Shown here in pieces: positions 49,046-57,861 of a stretch of DNA of 64,000 bases. The stretch covers positions 186,001-250,000 of the forward strand of contig CAMFKI010000002.1 in NCBI GenBank assembly GCA_945957365.1, read 5' to 3'. Under the pieces are notes generated by a model. It was not told the origin of the DNA. It worked only from the letters and a program-made list of their open reading frames with translations, and made no database searches. The DNA is from an uncultured Alphaproteobacteria bacterium. GTDB lineage: Bacteria > Pseudomonadota > Alphaproteobacteria > Rhizobiales > Aestuariivirgaceae. The stretch's first letter is position 1. Each line of letters opens with the position of its first letter. The position numbers were made by a program, and so were the translations under genes.

Positions 49046-49302
49046 GGCGGCGTGTCGTATTTGGCCCCAAACCTGTCCAAATCGTTAGTAGTATTCACCA
49101 CCGCCCTGTGCAACTCTGATTGACGGACGGAAATCCCCGTGACAGGCTCCCGGGGATAAGGGCCAAAGGCCCCAAGTATAAATAAGAATGGACTCGGGAG
49201 AGGCGACGGACATCGGCAGCAAGGGGCATCCTCCGGGTGCCGTCCGCAGCCATCCAGCACCGAACCCAGCCCCTGCGGACAGACACTTAAGGAGAGAGAC
49301 GC
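49046..49302 (+). other. Leader of the first peptide-binding-protein gene
   Basis: This 257-base gap follows hslO. It contains a small GGGCC-AAA-GGCCC hairpin (49160-49172), then an AT-rich TATAAATAAG at 49177, and ends in AAGGAGAGAG before the ATG. I see no coding potential, and the promoter cannot be fixed with confidence. Confidence 0.4.
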
Positions 49303-50901
49303 ATGACCGAATTCGAAATGAAACTGAAGGCAGCAGAGAAGGCCGTTGGCCTCGGCAAGCTGTCGCGCCGTGACTTCATCCAGTTCGTGATGGCCACGGG
49401 CGCCACGCTGGCGGTGGCCCAGGCCATGTTCACCCGCGCCGCGCGCGCCGAACCCAAGAAGGGTGGCACCTTCAAGGCGGCCGTCGGCCACGGCCAGACC
49501 ACCGACTCGCTCGATCCGGCCACCTGGTCCAACGGCTTCACCTTCGCCTGGGGCAAGTCCGTGATGGGCGCGCCGCTCGTTCAGATCAGCCCCAAGAACG
49601 AAGTCGTCCCGCACGTCGCGGAAAGCTTCGAGCCGTCGGACGGCGCCAAGAAGTGGGTGTTCAAGATCAAGAAGGGCATCACCTTCCACAACGGCAAGAC
49701 GCTGACCGCCGACGACGTGGTCGCGACCATCAACTACCACATCGGACCCGACTCCAAGTCGCCCGCCAAGAGCGTTCTCTCGGAACTCGTCTCGGTCAAG
49801 GCCGACGGCCCTGACACCGTGATCTTCGAGATGAAGGGCGGCAACGCCGACTTCCCCTACCTCCTCTCCGACTACCATCTTGCCATGTACCCCTCCGAAG
49901 GCGGCAAGATCCAGTGGGACAAGGGCATCGGCGCCGGCCCCTACGTGCTCAAGTCCTTCGAGCCCGGCGTGAAGATGACCGCCGAGCGCAATCCGAACTA
50001 CTTCGGCACCACCTACTTCGATGCCGTGGAGCTGCTCTCGATCATCGACGTGGCGGCCCGCACCAACGCCTATCTGTCGGGCGAAGTGCACTTCATCGAC
50101 CGCGCCGACCTCAAGACCATCGATATGCTGAAGAATGCGCCGGACACGGCCCTTTACAACGTGTCGGGCACGGCGCTCTACTCGGCGCCGATGCTGGTCG
50201 ACCAGGCTCCCTTCGACAAGCTCGAAGTGCGCCAGGCGCTGAAGTGGGCGATCAACCGCAAGGAACTCGTCGACAAGATCCTCTACGGCTACGGCTCGCC
50301 CGGCAACGACAACATGCTGGCACCCTCGCTCAAGTATGCGATCCAGCCCGAGCCGGTCTATAGCTATGACCCGGACAAGGCCAAGGCGCTGCTCAAGAAG
50401 GCCGGCATGGAAAACCTCAAGGTCGATCTCTCGGCCTCGGATGCGGCCTTCCCGGGCGGCGTCGACGCTGCCCTGCTGATGGCCGACCAGGCCAAGGCCG
50501 CCGGCATCGAGATCAACGTCGTGCGCGAGCCGAACGACAGCTACTGGGACAACGTCTGGCTCAAGAAGCCGTGGAGCCTGTGCTACTGGGGCGGCCGTCC
50601 GACGGCGGACTCCTTCCTGTCGATCTCCATGGCAGCCGGTGCGCCGTGGAACGACACGCACTGGAAGAACCCGCGCTTCAACGAGCTGCTCGTCGCGGCC
50701 CGTGCCGAGACGGACGAAGCCAAGCGCCAGGCGATGTATGCCGAGTGCCAGCAGCTGATGCACGACGACGGCGGCCAGACGGTGCTGCTGTTCAACAACT
50801 ACGTCGGCGCGCTGTCCAACGCCATCGGTCACGAAGAGGCCTTCAACACCGACTTCGACCACGACGGCGGCTACATGTACGAGCGCTGGTGGATGGCGTA
50901 A
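49303..50901 (+). CDS. Peptide/oligopeptide-type ABC substrate-binding protein, Tat-exported (first copy)
   Basis: The 532-residue family-5 solute-binding protein begins with a Tat signal (SRRDFIQFVMATGATLAVA, twin Arg at about residues 22-23). The mature start is near ARA-EPKKGG. Family landmarks are HVAESFEPSDGAKKWVFKIK, then ITFHNGKTLTADDVV near 125, and DKGIGAGPYVLKSFEPGVKM near 205. VRQALKWAINRKELVDKIL follows near 305. The ligand could be a peptide or another amide or opine. A strong terminator follows, so it is made as a single-gene message ahead of a close paralogue (51095). Confidence 0.93.
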   Translation: MTEFEMKLKAAEKAVGLGKLSRRDFIQFVMATGATLAVAQAMFTRAARAEPKKGGTFKAAVGHGQTTDSLDPATWSNGFTFAWGKSVMGAPLVQISPKNEVVPHVAESFEPSDGAKKWVFKIKKGITFHNGKTLTADDVVATINYHIGPDSKSPAKSVLSELVSVKADGPDTVIFEMKGGNADFPYLLSDYHLAMYPSEGGKIQWDKGIGAGPYVLKSFEPGVKMTAERNPNYFGTTYFDAVELLSIIDVAARTNAYLSGEVHFIDRADLKTIDMLKNAPDTALYNVSGTALYSAPMLVDQAPFDKLEVRQALKWAINRKELVDKILYGYGSPGNDNMLAPSLKYAIQPEPVYSYDPDKAKALLKKAGMENLKVDLSASDAAFPGGVDAALLMADQAKAAGIEINVVREPNDSYWDNVWLKKPWSLCYWGGRPTADSFLSISMAAGAPWNDTHWKNPRFNELLVAARAETDEAKRQAMYAECQQLMHDDGGQTVLLFNNYVGALSNAIGHEEAFNTDFDHDGGYMYERWWMA

Positions 50902-50933
50902 CTCACGCCTGACACGCCGAATTAATGAGACTG

Positions 50934-50963
50934 GACCCCGTCAAGCGATTGACGGGGTCTTTT
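50934..50963 (+). terminator. Rho-independent terminator after the first binding-protein gene
   Basis: GACCCCGTCAA (50934-50944) and TTGACGGGGTC (50949-50959) form a perfect 11-bp stem with a GCGA loop, followed by TTTT. Confidence 0.95.
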
Positions 50964-51094
50964 CGTCATGTGAACCTTCCAGCGGACGGAAGAAATCCCG
51001 CGGGACATCCGGCTGGTGCCGGGTTGCCGAGAATGGGGTTGTGCCGTCGAGGGATATCGCAACGGCCGGCTTCCGGCACCAGGGAGAGATCACG

Positions 51095-52699
51095 ATGGAC
51101 GAGACGACACACAAGCTGACCACGGCGCTGCGGCAGGCCGTCAGGGGCCGCATCTCGCGGCGCGAATTCACCCAGCTGGCGCTGGCATCGGGCGTCAGCC
51201 TGGCCGCCGCCAACAGCATGTTCAGCAAGGCCTGGGCCGATGAGCCCAAGAAGGGCGGCACGCTGAAGATCGGCGTCGGCCATGGCGCCACCACCGACTC
51301 GATGGACCCCGGCACCTATCCCGACCAGTTCACCGGAACGGCGCTGTGGGGAACGCTCGCCAACAGCCTCACCGAGATCGACGCCGACGGCAACGTGGTG
51401 GGCGACATCGCGGAAAGCTTCGAATCCTCCGACGGCGCCAAGAAATGGGTGTTCAAGGTGAGGAAGGGCGTGACCTTCCATGACGGCAAGCCGGTAACGG
51501 CCGATGACGTCGTGGCCTCGCTGCAGCACCATCGCGGCGCGGATTCGAAATCGGCGGCGAAATCGCTTCTGAAGGAGATCGTGGTTCTCAAGGCCGACGG
51601 ACCGGATACCGTGGTTTTCGAACTCACCGGCGGCAACGCCGACTTCCCCTATACCGTCTCCGACTACCACATGCCGATCATGCCGAAGAAGCCCGATGGC
51701 ACGGTCGACTGGGAATCCGGCAACCGCACCGGCGCCTACAAGCTCGTCAAGTTCGAGCCCGGCGTGAAGGCCACCTTCACCAAGAACGAGAACTACTACA
51801 AGCCCGGCAAGGGCTGGTTCGATGCGGTGGAATTCTACTCCATCAAGGACTCGGCGGCGCGCACCAATGCGCTGCTCTCGGGCGAGATCCACTACATGGA
51901 CCGCTGTGACCTCAAGACCCTCGACCAGCTGCAGGCCAACACCGATTTCACCGTTACGGAAATCACCGGCTACGGCCACTACATCTACGTGATGAACGTG
52001 ACGCAGAAGCCGTTCGACGACGTCAACGTGCGCATGGCCATCAAGTATTCGATGGACCGCAAGGACATTCTCGACAAGGTGTTCTTCGGCCACGGCACGG
52101 TGGGCAACGACAACCCGATCGCCCCCACCGTCAAGTTCGCCGTCGACCCGCTGCCCAAGCATGTCTACGACCCCGACAAGGCCAAGGAATATCTCAAGAA
52201 GGCCGGCCTCGACAGTCTCGCCTTCGACCTGTCGGTGTCCGACGCCGCCTTCTCCGGCGCGGTGGACTCCGCCATCCTGTGGAAGGAGCACGCCAAGAAG
52301 GCCGGCATCGACATCAACGTCATCAAGGAGCCCGACGACGGCTACTGGGACAATGTCTGGCTGAAGAAACCCTTCGTCGCCTCCTACTGGTCGGGCCGGC
52401 CGACCGTCGACTGGATGATGACCACGGCCTATGCCGCGGACGCCGCCTGGAACGACACGTTCTGGAAGAATGCCCGCTTCAACGAGCTGCTGGTCGCGGC
52501 GCGCTCCGAGACGGACGAGCCCAAGCGCGCGGCCATGTATGCCGAGATGCAGCAGATCCTGCACGACGACGGCGGCCTCGTTAACATGCAGTTCAACCCA
52601 TATGTCGAGGCGCATGTGAAGAACATGGGCCACGGCAAGGTGGCTGCCAACTGGCAGCTCGACGGCATGCGCATCGCCGAGCGCTGGTGGTTCACCTGA
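51095..52699 (+). CDS. Peptide/oligopeptide-type ABC substrate-binding protein, Tat-exported (second copy)
   Basis: The 534-residue protein is a clear paralogue of the one at 49303. Both have a Tat signal (here SRREFTQLALASGVSLAAA), EPKKGGT at the mature start, GVGHGATTDSMDPGTY, IAESFESSDGAKKWVFK, ADGPDTVVFELTGGNADFPY, and a C-terminal ERWW-x end. It differs in loops that usually contact ligand. These include the region TGYGHYIYVMN near 285 (against SGTALYSAPM in the first copy) and SYWSGRPTVDWMM. ATG 51095 follows GGGAGAGA. A strong terminator follows, so it too has its own message. Confidence 0.93.
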   Translation: MDETTHKLTTALRQAVRGRISRREFTQLALASGVSLAAANSMFSKAWADEPKKGGTLKIGVGHGATTDSMDPGTYPDQFTGTALWGTLANSLTEIDADGNVVGDIAESFESSDGAKKWVFKVRKGVTFHDGKPVTADDVVASLQHHRGADSKSAAKSLLKEIVVLKADGPDTVVFELTGGNADFPYTVSDYHMPIMPKKPDGTVDWESGNRTGAYKLVKFEPGVKATFTKNENYYKPGKGWFDAVEFYSIKDSAARTNALLSGEIHYMDRCDLKTLDQLQANTDFTVTEITGYGHYIYVMNVTQKPFDDVNVRMAIKYSMDRKDILDKVFFGHGTVGNDNPIAPTVKFAVDPLPKHVYDPDKAKEYLKKAGLDSLAFDLSVSDAAFSGAVDSAILWKEHAKKAGIDINVIKEPDDGYWDNVWLKKPFVASYWSGRPTVDWMMTTAYAADAAWNDTFWKNARFNELLVAARSETDEPKRAAMYAEMQQILHDDGGLVNMQFNPYVEAHVKNMGHGKVAANWQLDGMRIAERWWFT

Positions 52700-52734
52700 C
52701 GGTTGGCGCAATCCGACGAAGTCAGGGTGGGGCC

Positions 52735-52773
52735 GGGCCGGGCCGTGAAATCACGGCCCGGCCCCATCATTTT
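52735..52773 (+). terminator. Rho-independent terminator after the second binding-protein gene
   Basis: GGGCCGGGCCGTG (52735-52747) and CACGGCCCGGCCC (52752-52764) form a 13-bp stem with an AAAT loop, followed by CATCATTTT. Confidence 0.92.
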
Positions 52774-52844
52774 GCTGGGCAGGCCCGGTAGTTCTGCTAC
52801 TATCGAATGAACGGGCCCAATGAAAAGAGGCCCAGGGGAGAGGC

Positions 52845-53816
52845 ATGCATCCGGTTCTCAAAACCGTACTGCAGCGCTTGGGACTAGGGCTTCTGACGCT
52901 GTTCGTGGTGTCGGTCGTTATCTTTGCGTCCCTTGAAATGCTGCCAGGTGGCTTCGCGGAAGCCATTCTCGGACAAGGCGCCACGCCTGAGACGGTGGCG
53001 GCCTTCAACCACCAGGTCGGTCTCGACCGTCCCGCGACGGTCCGCTACCTCGAGTGGATCTGGAACATCCTGCACGGCGACTTCGGCTATTCCTATGCCG
53101 GCCTCGGCGGCAACATCAAGCGCAGCGTCAGCGAACTGATCGCGCCGCGCCTCTACAACACCTTCTTCCTGGCCATCATGACGGCGGTGGTCGCGGTGCC
53201 GCTGTCTCTGTTCCTCGGCATCATGGCGGCCCTCTACCGCAACAGCTGGTATGACCGGATCGTCAACACGATCACCCTGACCACCATCGCCACGCCGGAA
53301 TTCTTCATCGCCTACCTGCTGATGTTCTTCTTCGCCATCAAGCACCGGTGGTTCTATTCGCTCTCGACGGTGTCGGAAAACACCCCGCTGCTCGAGCACA
53401 TGTACCGGGCCGCCCTGCCGGCCCTCACCCTCACCCTCGTCATCGTCGCCCACATGATGCGCATGACCAGGGCCTCGCTCATCAACCTGCTGGCCAGCCC
53501 CTACATGGAAATGGCCCAGCTCAAGGGCGTCCCGCGGCGCGAGGCCATCGTCAAGCACGCGCTGCCCAATGCCTGGGCGCCCATTGCGACCGTCATCGCC
53601 TTCAACCTCGCCTACCTGGTGGTGGGCGTCGTGGTGGTCGAGGTGGTCTACGTCTATCCCGGCATCGGCCAGCTCATGGTGGACTCCGTGTCCAGCCGCG
53701 ACATGCCGGTGGTGCAGGCCTGCGCCCTGATCTTCGCCGCCACCTACATCCTTCTCAACCTGTCGGCCGACATCGTGTCGATCGTCACCAATCCCCGGCT
53801 GCTGCACCCCAAATGA
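52845..53816 (+). CDS. Peptide-type ABC transporter permease (DppB-like)
   Basis: The 323-residue first permease has an N-terminal helix (LGLGLLTLFVVSVVIFASL) and the usual large first periplasmic loop. It also has YLEWIWNILHGDFGYSYAG near 65 and about six membrane segments. The EAA loop is EMAQLKGVPRREAIVKHALPN near residue 222 (core LKGVPRREAI), and VYVYPGIGQLMVDSVSSRD follows near 270. It is preceded by GGGGAG and overlaps the next permease gene by ATGA. It serves the two upstream binding proteins (inference from context). Confidence 0.94.
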   Translation: MHPVLKTVLQRLGLGLLTLFVVSVVIFASLEMLPGGFAEAILGQGATPETVAAFNHQVGLDRPATVRYLEWIWNILHGDFGYSYAGLGGNIKRSVSELIAPRLYNTFFLAIMTAVVAVPLSLFLGIMAALYRNSWYDRIVNTITLTTIATPEFFIAYLLMFFFAIKHRWFYSLSTVSENTPLLEHMYRAALPALTLTLVIVAHMMRMTRASLINLLASPYMEMAQLKGVPRREAIVKHALPNAWAPIATVIAFNLAYLVVGVVVVEVVYVYPGIGQLMVDSVSSRDMPVVQACALIFAATYILLNLSADIVSIVTNPRLLHPK

Positions 53817-54715
53817 CCGCGCAAGCTCCCGACCTCCGCTCCGTCCGCGCCCGCCGCAGCCTGTGGCAGAACGTCAGGCGCACGCTCGCGACGGCGCCCA
53901 TCAGCGCCTGGTTCGGCATGATCGTCATCGTGGTCTACGTGACGGCCGCGATCTTCGCGCCCTGGCTCGCACCTTATGGCGAGTCCGAGGTGGTGGGCCG
54001 CGCCTACCAGCCATCGAGCGAGCAGTTCTGGCTCGGCACCGACCAGATCGGCCGCGACCTGTTCTCGCGCCTCATCTATGGCGCCCGCAACACCATCGGC
54101 ATCGCCTTCGTCACCACGATGCTGTCGTTCGCCATCGGCGGCACGCTCGGCGTGCTGACGGCGCTGAAGCGCGGCTGGCTGGACCAGGCCGTGTCGCGCA
54201 TCGTCGACGCCTTCCTGGCGATCCCGGTGCTGATCTTCGCGCTGATGCTGCTCGCGGTGTTCGGCAAGCATATCCTGAACCTCATCCTCATCCTGGCGCT
54301 GCTCGACTCGACCCGGGTGTTCCGCCTCGCCCGCGCCACCGCGCTCAATGTGGTGGTGATGGATTACGTGGAAGCCGCCAAGCTGCGCGGCGAAGGCAAC
54401 CGCTGGATCATCTTCAAGGAAGTCCTGCCCAACATCCTGCCGCCGCTGATCACCGAATTCGGCCTCCGGTTCTGCTTCGTGTTCCTCACCATCGCGGCGC
54501 TTTCCTTCCTCGGCGTCGGCATCCAGCCGCCCACCGCCGACTGGGGCTCCATGGTGGCCGAGAGCAAGACGCTCATCACCTTCCCGGTGCGCACCTTCCC
54601 CTATATTCCCGCACCCTTCTACCCGGCGCTCGCCATCGCGCTGCTGACGGTGGGCATCAATTTCGTGGTGGACTGGTTCCTCCACAAGACCAGCGGGCTC
54701 CGTGATGAAAAGTGA
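53813..54715 (+). CDS. Peptide-type ABC transporter permease (DppC-like)
   Basis: The 300-residue second permease has an N-terminal cytoplasmic tail and the first helix FGMIVIVVYVTAAIFAPWLA. FWLGTDQIGRDLFSRLIYGA near residue 72 is diagnostic of DppC/OppC. The EAA loop is EAAKLRGEGNRWIIFKEVLPN near 185 (core KLRGEGNRWII), and LSFLGVGIQPPTADWGSMV lies near 227. It overlaps both neighbours, so translation is coupled through the operon. Confidence 0.95.
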   Translation: MTAQAPDLRSVRARRSLWQNVRRTLATAPISAWFGMIVIVVYVTAAIFAPWLAPYGESEVVGRAYQPSSEQFWLGTDQIGRDLFSRLIYGARNTIGIAFVTTMLSFAIGGTLGVLTALKRGWLDQAVSRIVDAFLAIPVLIFALMLLAVFGKHILNLILILALLDSTRVFRLARATALNVVVMDYVEAAKLRGEGNRWIIFKEVLPNILPPLITEFGLRFCFVFLTIAALSFLGVGIQPPTADWGSMVAESKTLITFPVRTFPYIPAPFYPALAIALLTVGINFVVDWFLHKTSGLRDEK

Positions 54716-56357
54716 CACCCAGCACGACACCCAGCGCGTCAAGGGCGCGGACCTCCTGCAGATCCGCGGCCTCAAGATCGAAGGCAACTCGGACGGCGTG
54801 TGGCATCCCATCGTCAAGGGCGTCGACCTCACGCTGAAGCGCGGCGAGGTTCTGGGCCTCATCGGTGAATCGGGTGCGGGCAAGTCGACGATCGGCCTCG
54901 CCGCCATGGGCTTCGCGCGCCCCGGCTGCCGCATCGTCGACGGCACGATCATGTTCGACGGCATCGACCTGCGCACCGCGTCGGAAGCGGAGAAACGCAA
55001 GCTGTGGGGGGCGCGGATCGCCTATGTCGCGCAGAGTGCGGCAGCTGCCTTCAACCCGGCGCACAAGCTGATCGACCAGACGATCGAGACCGCGGTGCGT
55101 GACGGGATCCGCACCAAGGATCAGGCCGTTGCCGATTCGATCGACCTCTACCGCCGCCTGCAGTTGCCCAACCCGGATCATATCGGCGACCGTTATCCTC
55201 ACCAGGTCTCCGGCGGCCAGCTGCAGCGCGCCATGACGGCCATGGCCATGTCGTGCCGGCCCGACCTCATCATCTTCGACGAGCCGACGACCGCGCTCGA
55301 CGTGACCACCCAGGTCGAAGTGCTGGCGGCGATGCGCAACATCGTCGAGCAGTTCCATACGGCGGCGATCTACATCACGCATGACCTGGCGGTGGTGGCC
55401 CAGATGGCCGACCGCATCATGGTGCTGCGCCACGGCCTCGAGGTGGAGGAAGCCCCCACCCGCGAGATGCTGAAGGAACCGAAGAAAGACTATACCAAGA
55501 CCCTCTGGGCGGTGCGCAGCCTCGCCAAGGACGAATCGATCAGCGACGACGTGACGCTCAGCATCCGCAATGTCGACGCCAGCTATTCGGGCGTGGTGAA
55601 GGTGCTCGACAACGTCACCGTCAGCCTGCCGCGCGGCCGCACCGTGGCCGTGGTGGGTGAATCGGGCTCCGGCAAGTCGACGCTGGCCCGCGCCATCACC
55701 GGCCTGCTGCCGCCGAGCAAGGGCGAGATCCTGTTCAACGGCAAGGCGCTTCCCAAGGCGCTGAAGGACCGCGACAAGGACACGCTGCGCCGCATCCAGA
55801 TGATCTACCAGTCGGCGGATACCTCGCTGAACCCCAAGCAGACGATCCGCGACATCATCGGCAGGCCGCTCGAATTCTATCACGGCGTTCACGGTGCGGC
55901 GCGCGACCGCCGCGTGGCCGAGCTGCTCGACTCGATCGAATTGAACGAGAATTACATCGACCGCCTTCCCACCGAGCTGTCGGGCGGCCAGAAACAGCGC
56001 ATCTCGATCGCCCGCGCCCTTGCCGCCCAGCCCGACATCATCATCTGCGACGAAGTGACTTCGGCGCTCGACCAGATCGTGCAGGAGGAAATCCTGACAC
56101 TGCTGATGAAGCTGCAGAAGGACACCAACGTCTCCTACCTCTTCATCACCCACGACATCGCCACGGTGCGGGCGATCTCGGACGAGATCGTGGTCATGCA
56201 CCGCGGCAAAGTGGTGCAGCAGGGGCCGAAGTCGCAGGTGCTGAACCCGCCGCACCCGGCCTATACGGAGCTGCTGCTGTCCTCGGTGCCGCAGATGGAT
56301 CCGGACTGGCTTACCAACCTCCTCGCCGCGCGCGCCGAGGCGAAGGCCAAGGTCTAG
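54705..56357 (+). CDS. Peptide-type ABC transporter ATPase, two fused nucleotide-binding domains
   Basis: The 550-residue protein joins the DppD- and DppF-like ATPases. The first domain has Walker A GESGAGKSTIGLAA near residue 55, signature VSGGQLQRAMTAMAM near 170, and Walker B LIIFDEPTTALDVTT. The second has Walker A GESGSGKSTLARAI near 320, signature LSGGQKQRISIARAL near 426, and Walker B IIICDEVTSALDQIV. Both H-loops (ITHDLAVVAQM, ITHDIATVRAI) are present. In the second Walker B, Val replaces the usual Pro (DEV for DEP), a common and tolerated change. It overlaps the DppC-like gene by 11 bases. Confidence 0.94.
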   Translation: MKSDTQHDTQRVKGADLLQIRGLKIEGNSDGVWHPIVKGVDLTLKRGEVLGLIGESGAGKSTIGLAAMGFARPGCRIVDGTIMFDGIDLRTASEAEKRKLWGARIAYVAQSAAAAFNPAHKLIDQTIETAVRDGIRTKDQAVADSIDLYRRLQLPNPDHIGDRYPHQVSGGQLQRAMTAMAMSCRPDLIIFDEPTTALDVTTQVEVLAAMRNIVEQFHTAAIYITHDLAVVAQMADRIMVLRHGLEVEEAPTREMLKEPKKDYTKTLWAVRSLAKDESISDDVTLSIRNVDASYSGVVKVLDNVTVSLPRGRTVAVVGESGSGKSTLARAITGLLPPSKGEILFNGKALPKALKDRDKDTLRRIQMIYQSADTSLNPKQTIRDIIGRPLEFYHGVHGAARDRRVAELLDSIELNENYIDRLPTELSGGQKQRISIARALAAQPDIIICDEVTSALDQIVQEEILTLLMKLQKDTNVSYLFITHDIATVRAISDEIVVMHRGKVVQQGPKSQVLNPPHPAYTELLLSSVPQMDPDWLTNLLAARAEAKAKV

Positions 56358-56434
56358 ACGCGTCCTGTCTCCTTCGGCCCTCCCTCGCCGACACGGGGGG
56401 CGGGGGGGAGCGGAGCGAAGCAATCGTCGAAGTC

Positions 56435-57802
56435 ATGTCGCAAAGAGCAGATCATCGTCATACCAGCCCCGGCCTGAGCTTCCGCGAGACGGGAGAAGGC
56501 GAACCCCTGGTCCTTCTCGGCCTCCCGGCCGGGCCCTTCGAGAAGACCCACCGCGTCATTGCGCCGGATGGCGCCGCACCCCTATCCGCACACGGACTGC
56601 AGCTCCTGCTCGACGATCTCGGCCTGACTGCCGTCGACGTCGTCGCAGCATCGGCGCAGGCGTCTGCCGCGGTGGCGTTCGCCGCCGCCGCCCCGCAGCA
56701 CGTGAAGCGGCTGGCCCTCGTCGACGCGGCGCTGCCGCCGGATCCGGCCCGACACGTCCTCTGCCCCGTGCTGCTTCTGGGCGGCGCTCCCGATGTTCCC
56801 GCCGGACTTCTCCATGCACGGGTGGTGGAGCCCGGCGACATCACTTCCCAGCTGCTGGCCTTCCTCGGGGAGCGCCTCAGCGGCTTCGACAATCGCGAAC
56901 TCCGCTCCGCCTTCGGCAGCTTCATGACCGGCGTCACCATCGTGACCACCGCCGGCGTCGATGGCCAGCCCCGCGGCTTCACCGCCAACAGCTTCACCTC
57001 CGTCTCGCTGGAGCCGCCGCTGCTGATGATCTGCATCGGCAAGCAGGCCGCCAGCATGGAGGTGTTCAGCCGTGCCAAGGGCTTTGCCGTCAACATCCTC
57101 TCGGAAGCGCAGAAGGATACCTCGGTCCTGTTTGCCTCCAAGCGGCCGGACAAGTTCGATGCCGCCACATGGCGGGCAGGGCCCTTCGGCAACCCGCTGA
57201 TCGAGGGCTCGGCGGCGTGGTTCGACTGCGCCCGCTACCAGGTGATCGATGCCGGCGACCACATCATCCTGATGGGTCATATCGAGGCCTTCTCCTATTC
57301 CGATGCCAATCCGCTGGGCTACGCGCGCGGCCATTACATCACGCTCGGCCTCGAGCAGGCGGCGGTGAATGCCGCCTCGTCCGCCAGCCGCACCGTGGTG
57401 GGCGCCATCCTCGAGAATGACAGCCGCCTCGTGCTGCTGCCGGACACAGCCCGGCCCAACGGCCTGGTGCTGCCGGAAGTGGGCCGCCACGGCCACTCCG
57501 GGAGTGCCTCGCAGCTGCACGAACTGCTGCAGCGCGAGGGCATGGACGCAACACTGGGCTTCCTCTTCGCGGTGTTCGAAAACCCGGGCACCCGCGAGCA
57601 ATGCATCTACTACCGCGGCGAGGCCCTGCTGCATGCCCGCGGCCGCACCGTGCTGGCCGATTTCGAAGACATTCCCTGGGACCGGCTGCCCGACGAGGCG
57701 ACGCGTTCGATGCTCCGGCGCTACGCCGCCGAACGCAAGATCGGCCGCTTCAAGGTCTATTCCGGCGATCATCGGCAGGGCACGGTGAAAGCCGTCGACT
57801 AA
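56435..57802 (+). CDS. Three-part fusion: degenerate hydrolase region, flavin reductase, Nudix-like C-terminus
   Basis: The 455-residue product is unusual. Residues about 1-145 resemble a shrunken alpha/beta-hydrolase (VAASAQASAAVAFAAAAPQH, where a GxSxG elbow would be, then VKRLALVDAALPP). It lacks the elbow glycines and a clear Asp/His pair. Residues about 150-310 are a flavin-reductase split barrel: LRSAFGSFMTGVTIVTT, GFTANSFTSVSLEPPLLMIC, and YARGHYITLG. The rest (about 320-455) looks like a Nudix fold (TVVGAILENDSRLVLLPD) without the catalytic Nudix box. It follows the transporter ATPase by 77 bases. It may supply reduced flavin to a monooxygenase acting on the imported compound, but no monooxygenase gene is present. 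Confidence 0.78.
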   Translation: MSQRADHRHTSPGLSFRETGEGEPLVLLGLPAGPFEKTHRVIAPDGAAPLSAHGLQLLLDDLGLTAVDVVAASAQASAAVAFAAAAPQHVKRLALVDAALPPDPARHVLCPVLLLGGAPDVPAGLLHARVVEPGDITSQLLAFLGERLSGFDNRELRSAFGSFMTGVTIVTTAGVDGQPRGFTANSFTSVSLEPPLLMICIGKQAASMEVFSRAKGFAVNILSEAQKDTSVLFASKRPDKFDAATWRAGPFGNPLIEGSAAWFDCARYQVIDAGDHIILMGHIEAFSYSDANPLGYARGHYITLGLEQAAVNAASSASRTVVGAILENDSRLVLLPDTARPNGLVLPEVGRHGHSGSASQLHELLQREGMDATLGFLFAVFENPGTREQCIYYRGEALLHARGRTVLADFEDIPWDRLPDEATRSMLRRYAAERKIGRFKVYSGDHRQGTVKAVD

Positions 57803-57806
57803 GCGT

Positions 57807-57824
57807 CTGATAGACGCCTATCAG
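57807..57824. promoter_or_regulatory. Palindrome, candidate LacI-type operator
   Basis: CTGATAG (57807-57813) and CTATCAG (57818-57824) form a perfect 7-4-7 inverted repeat in the short gap before the LacI-type regulator gene. A possible promoter, TTGACG (57828) with a 17-base gap to TTTGAT (57851), lies just downstream of it. Confidence 0.45.
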
Positions 57825-57861
57825 GAATTGACGAAAACTGGCAGGCAGGCTTTGATGGGTC

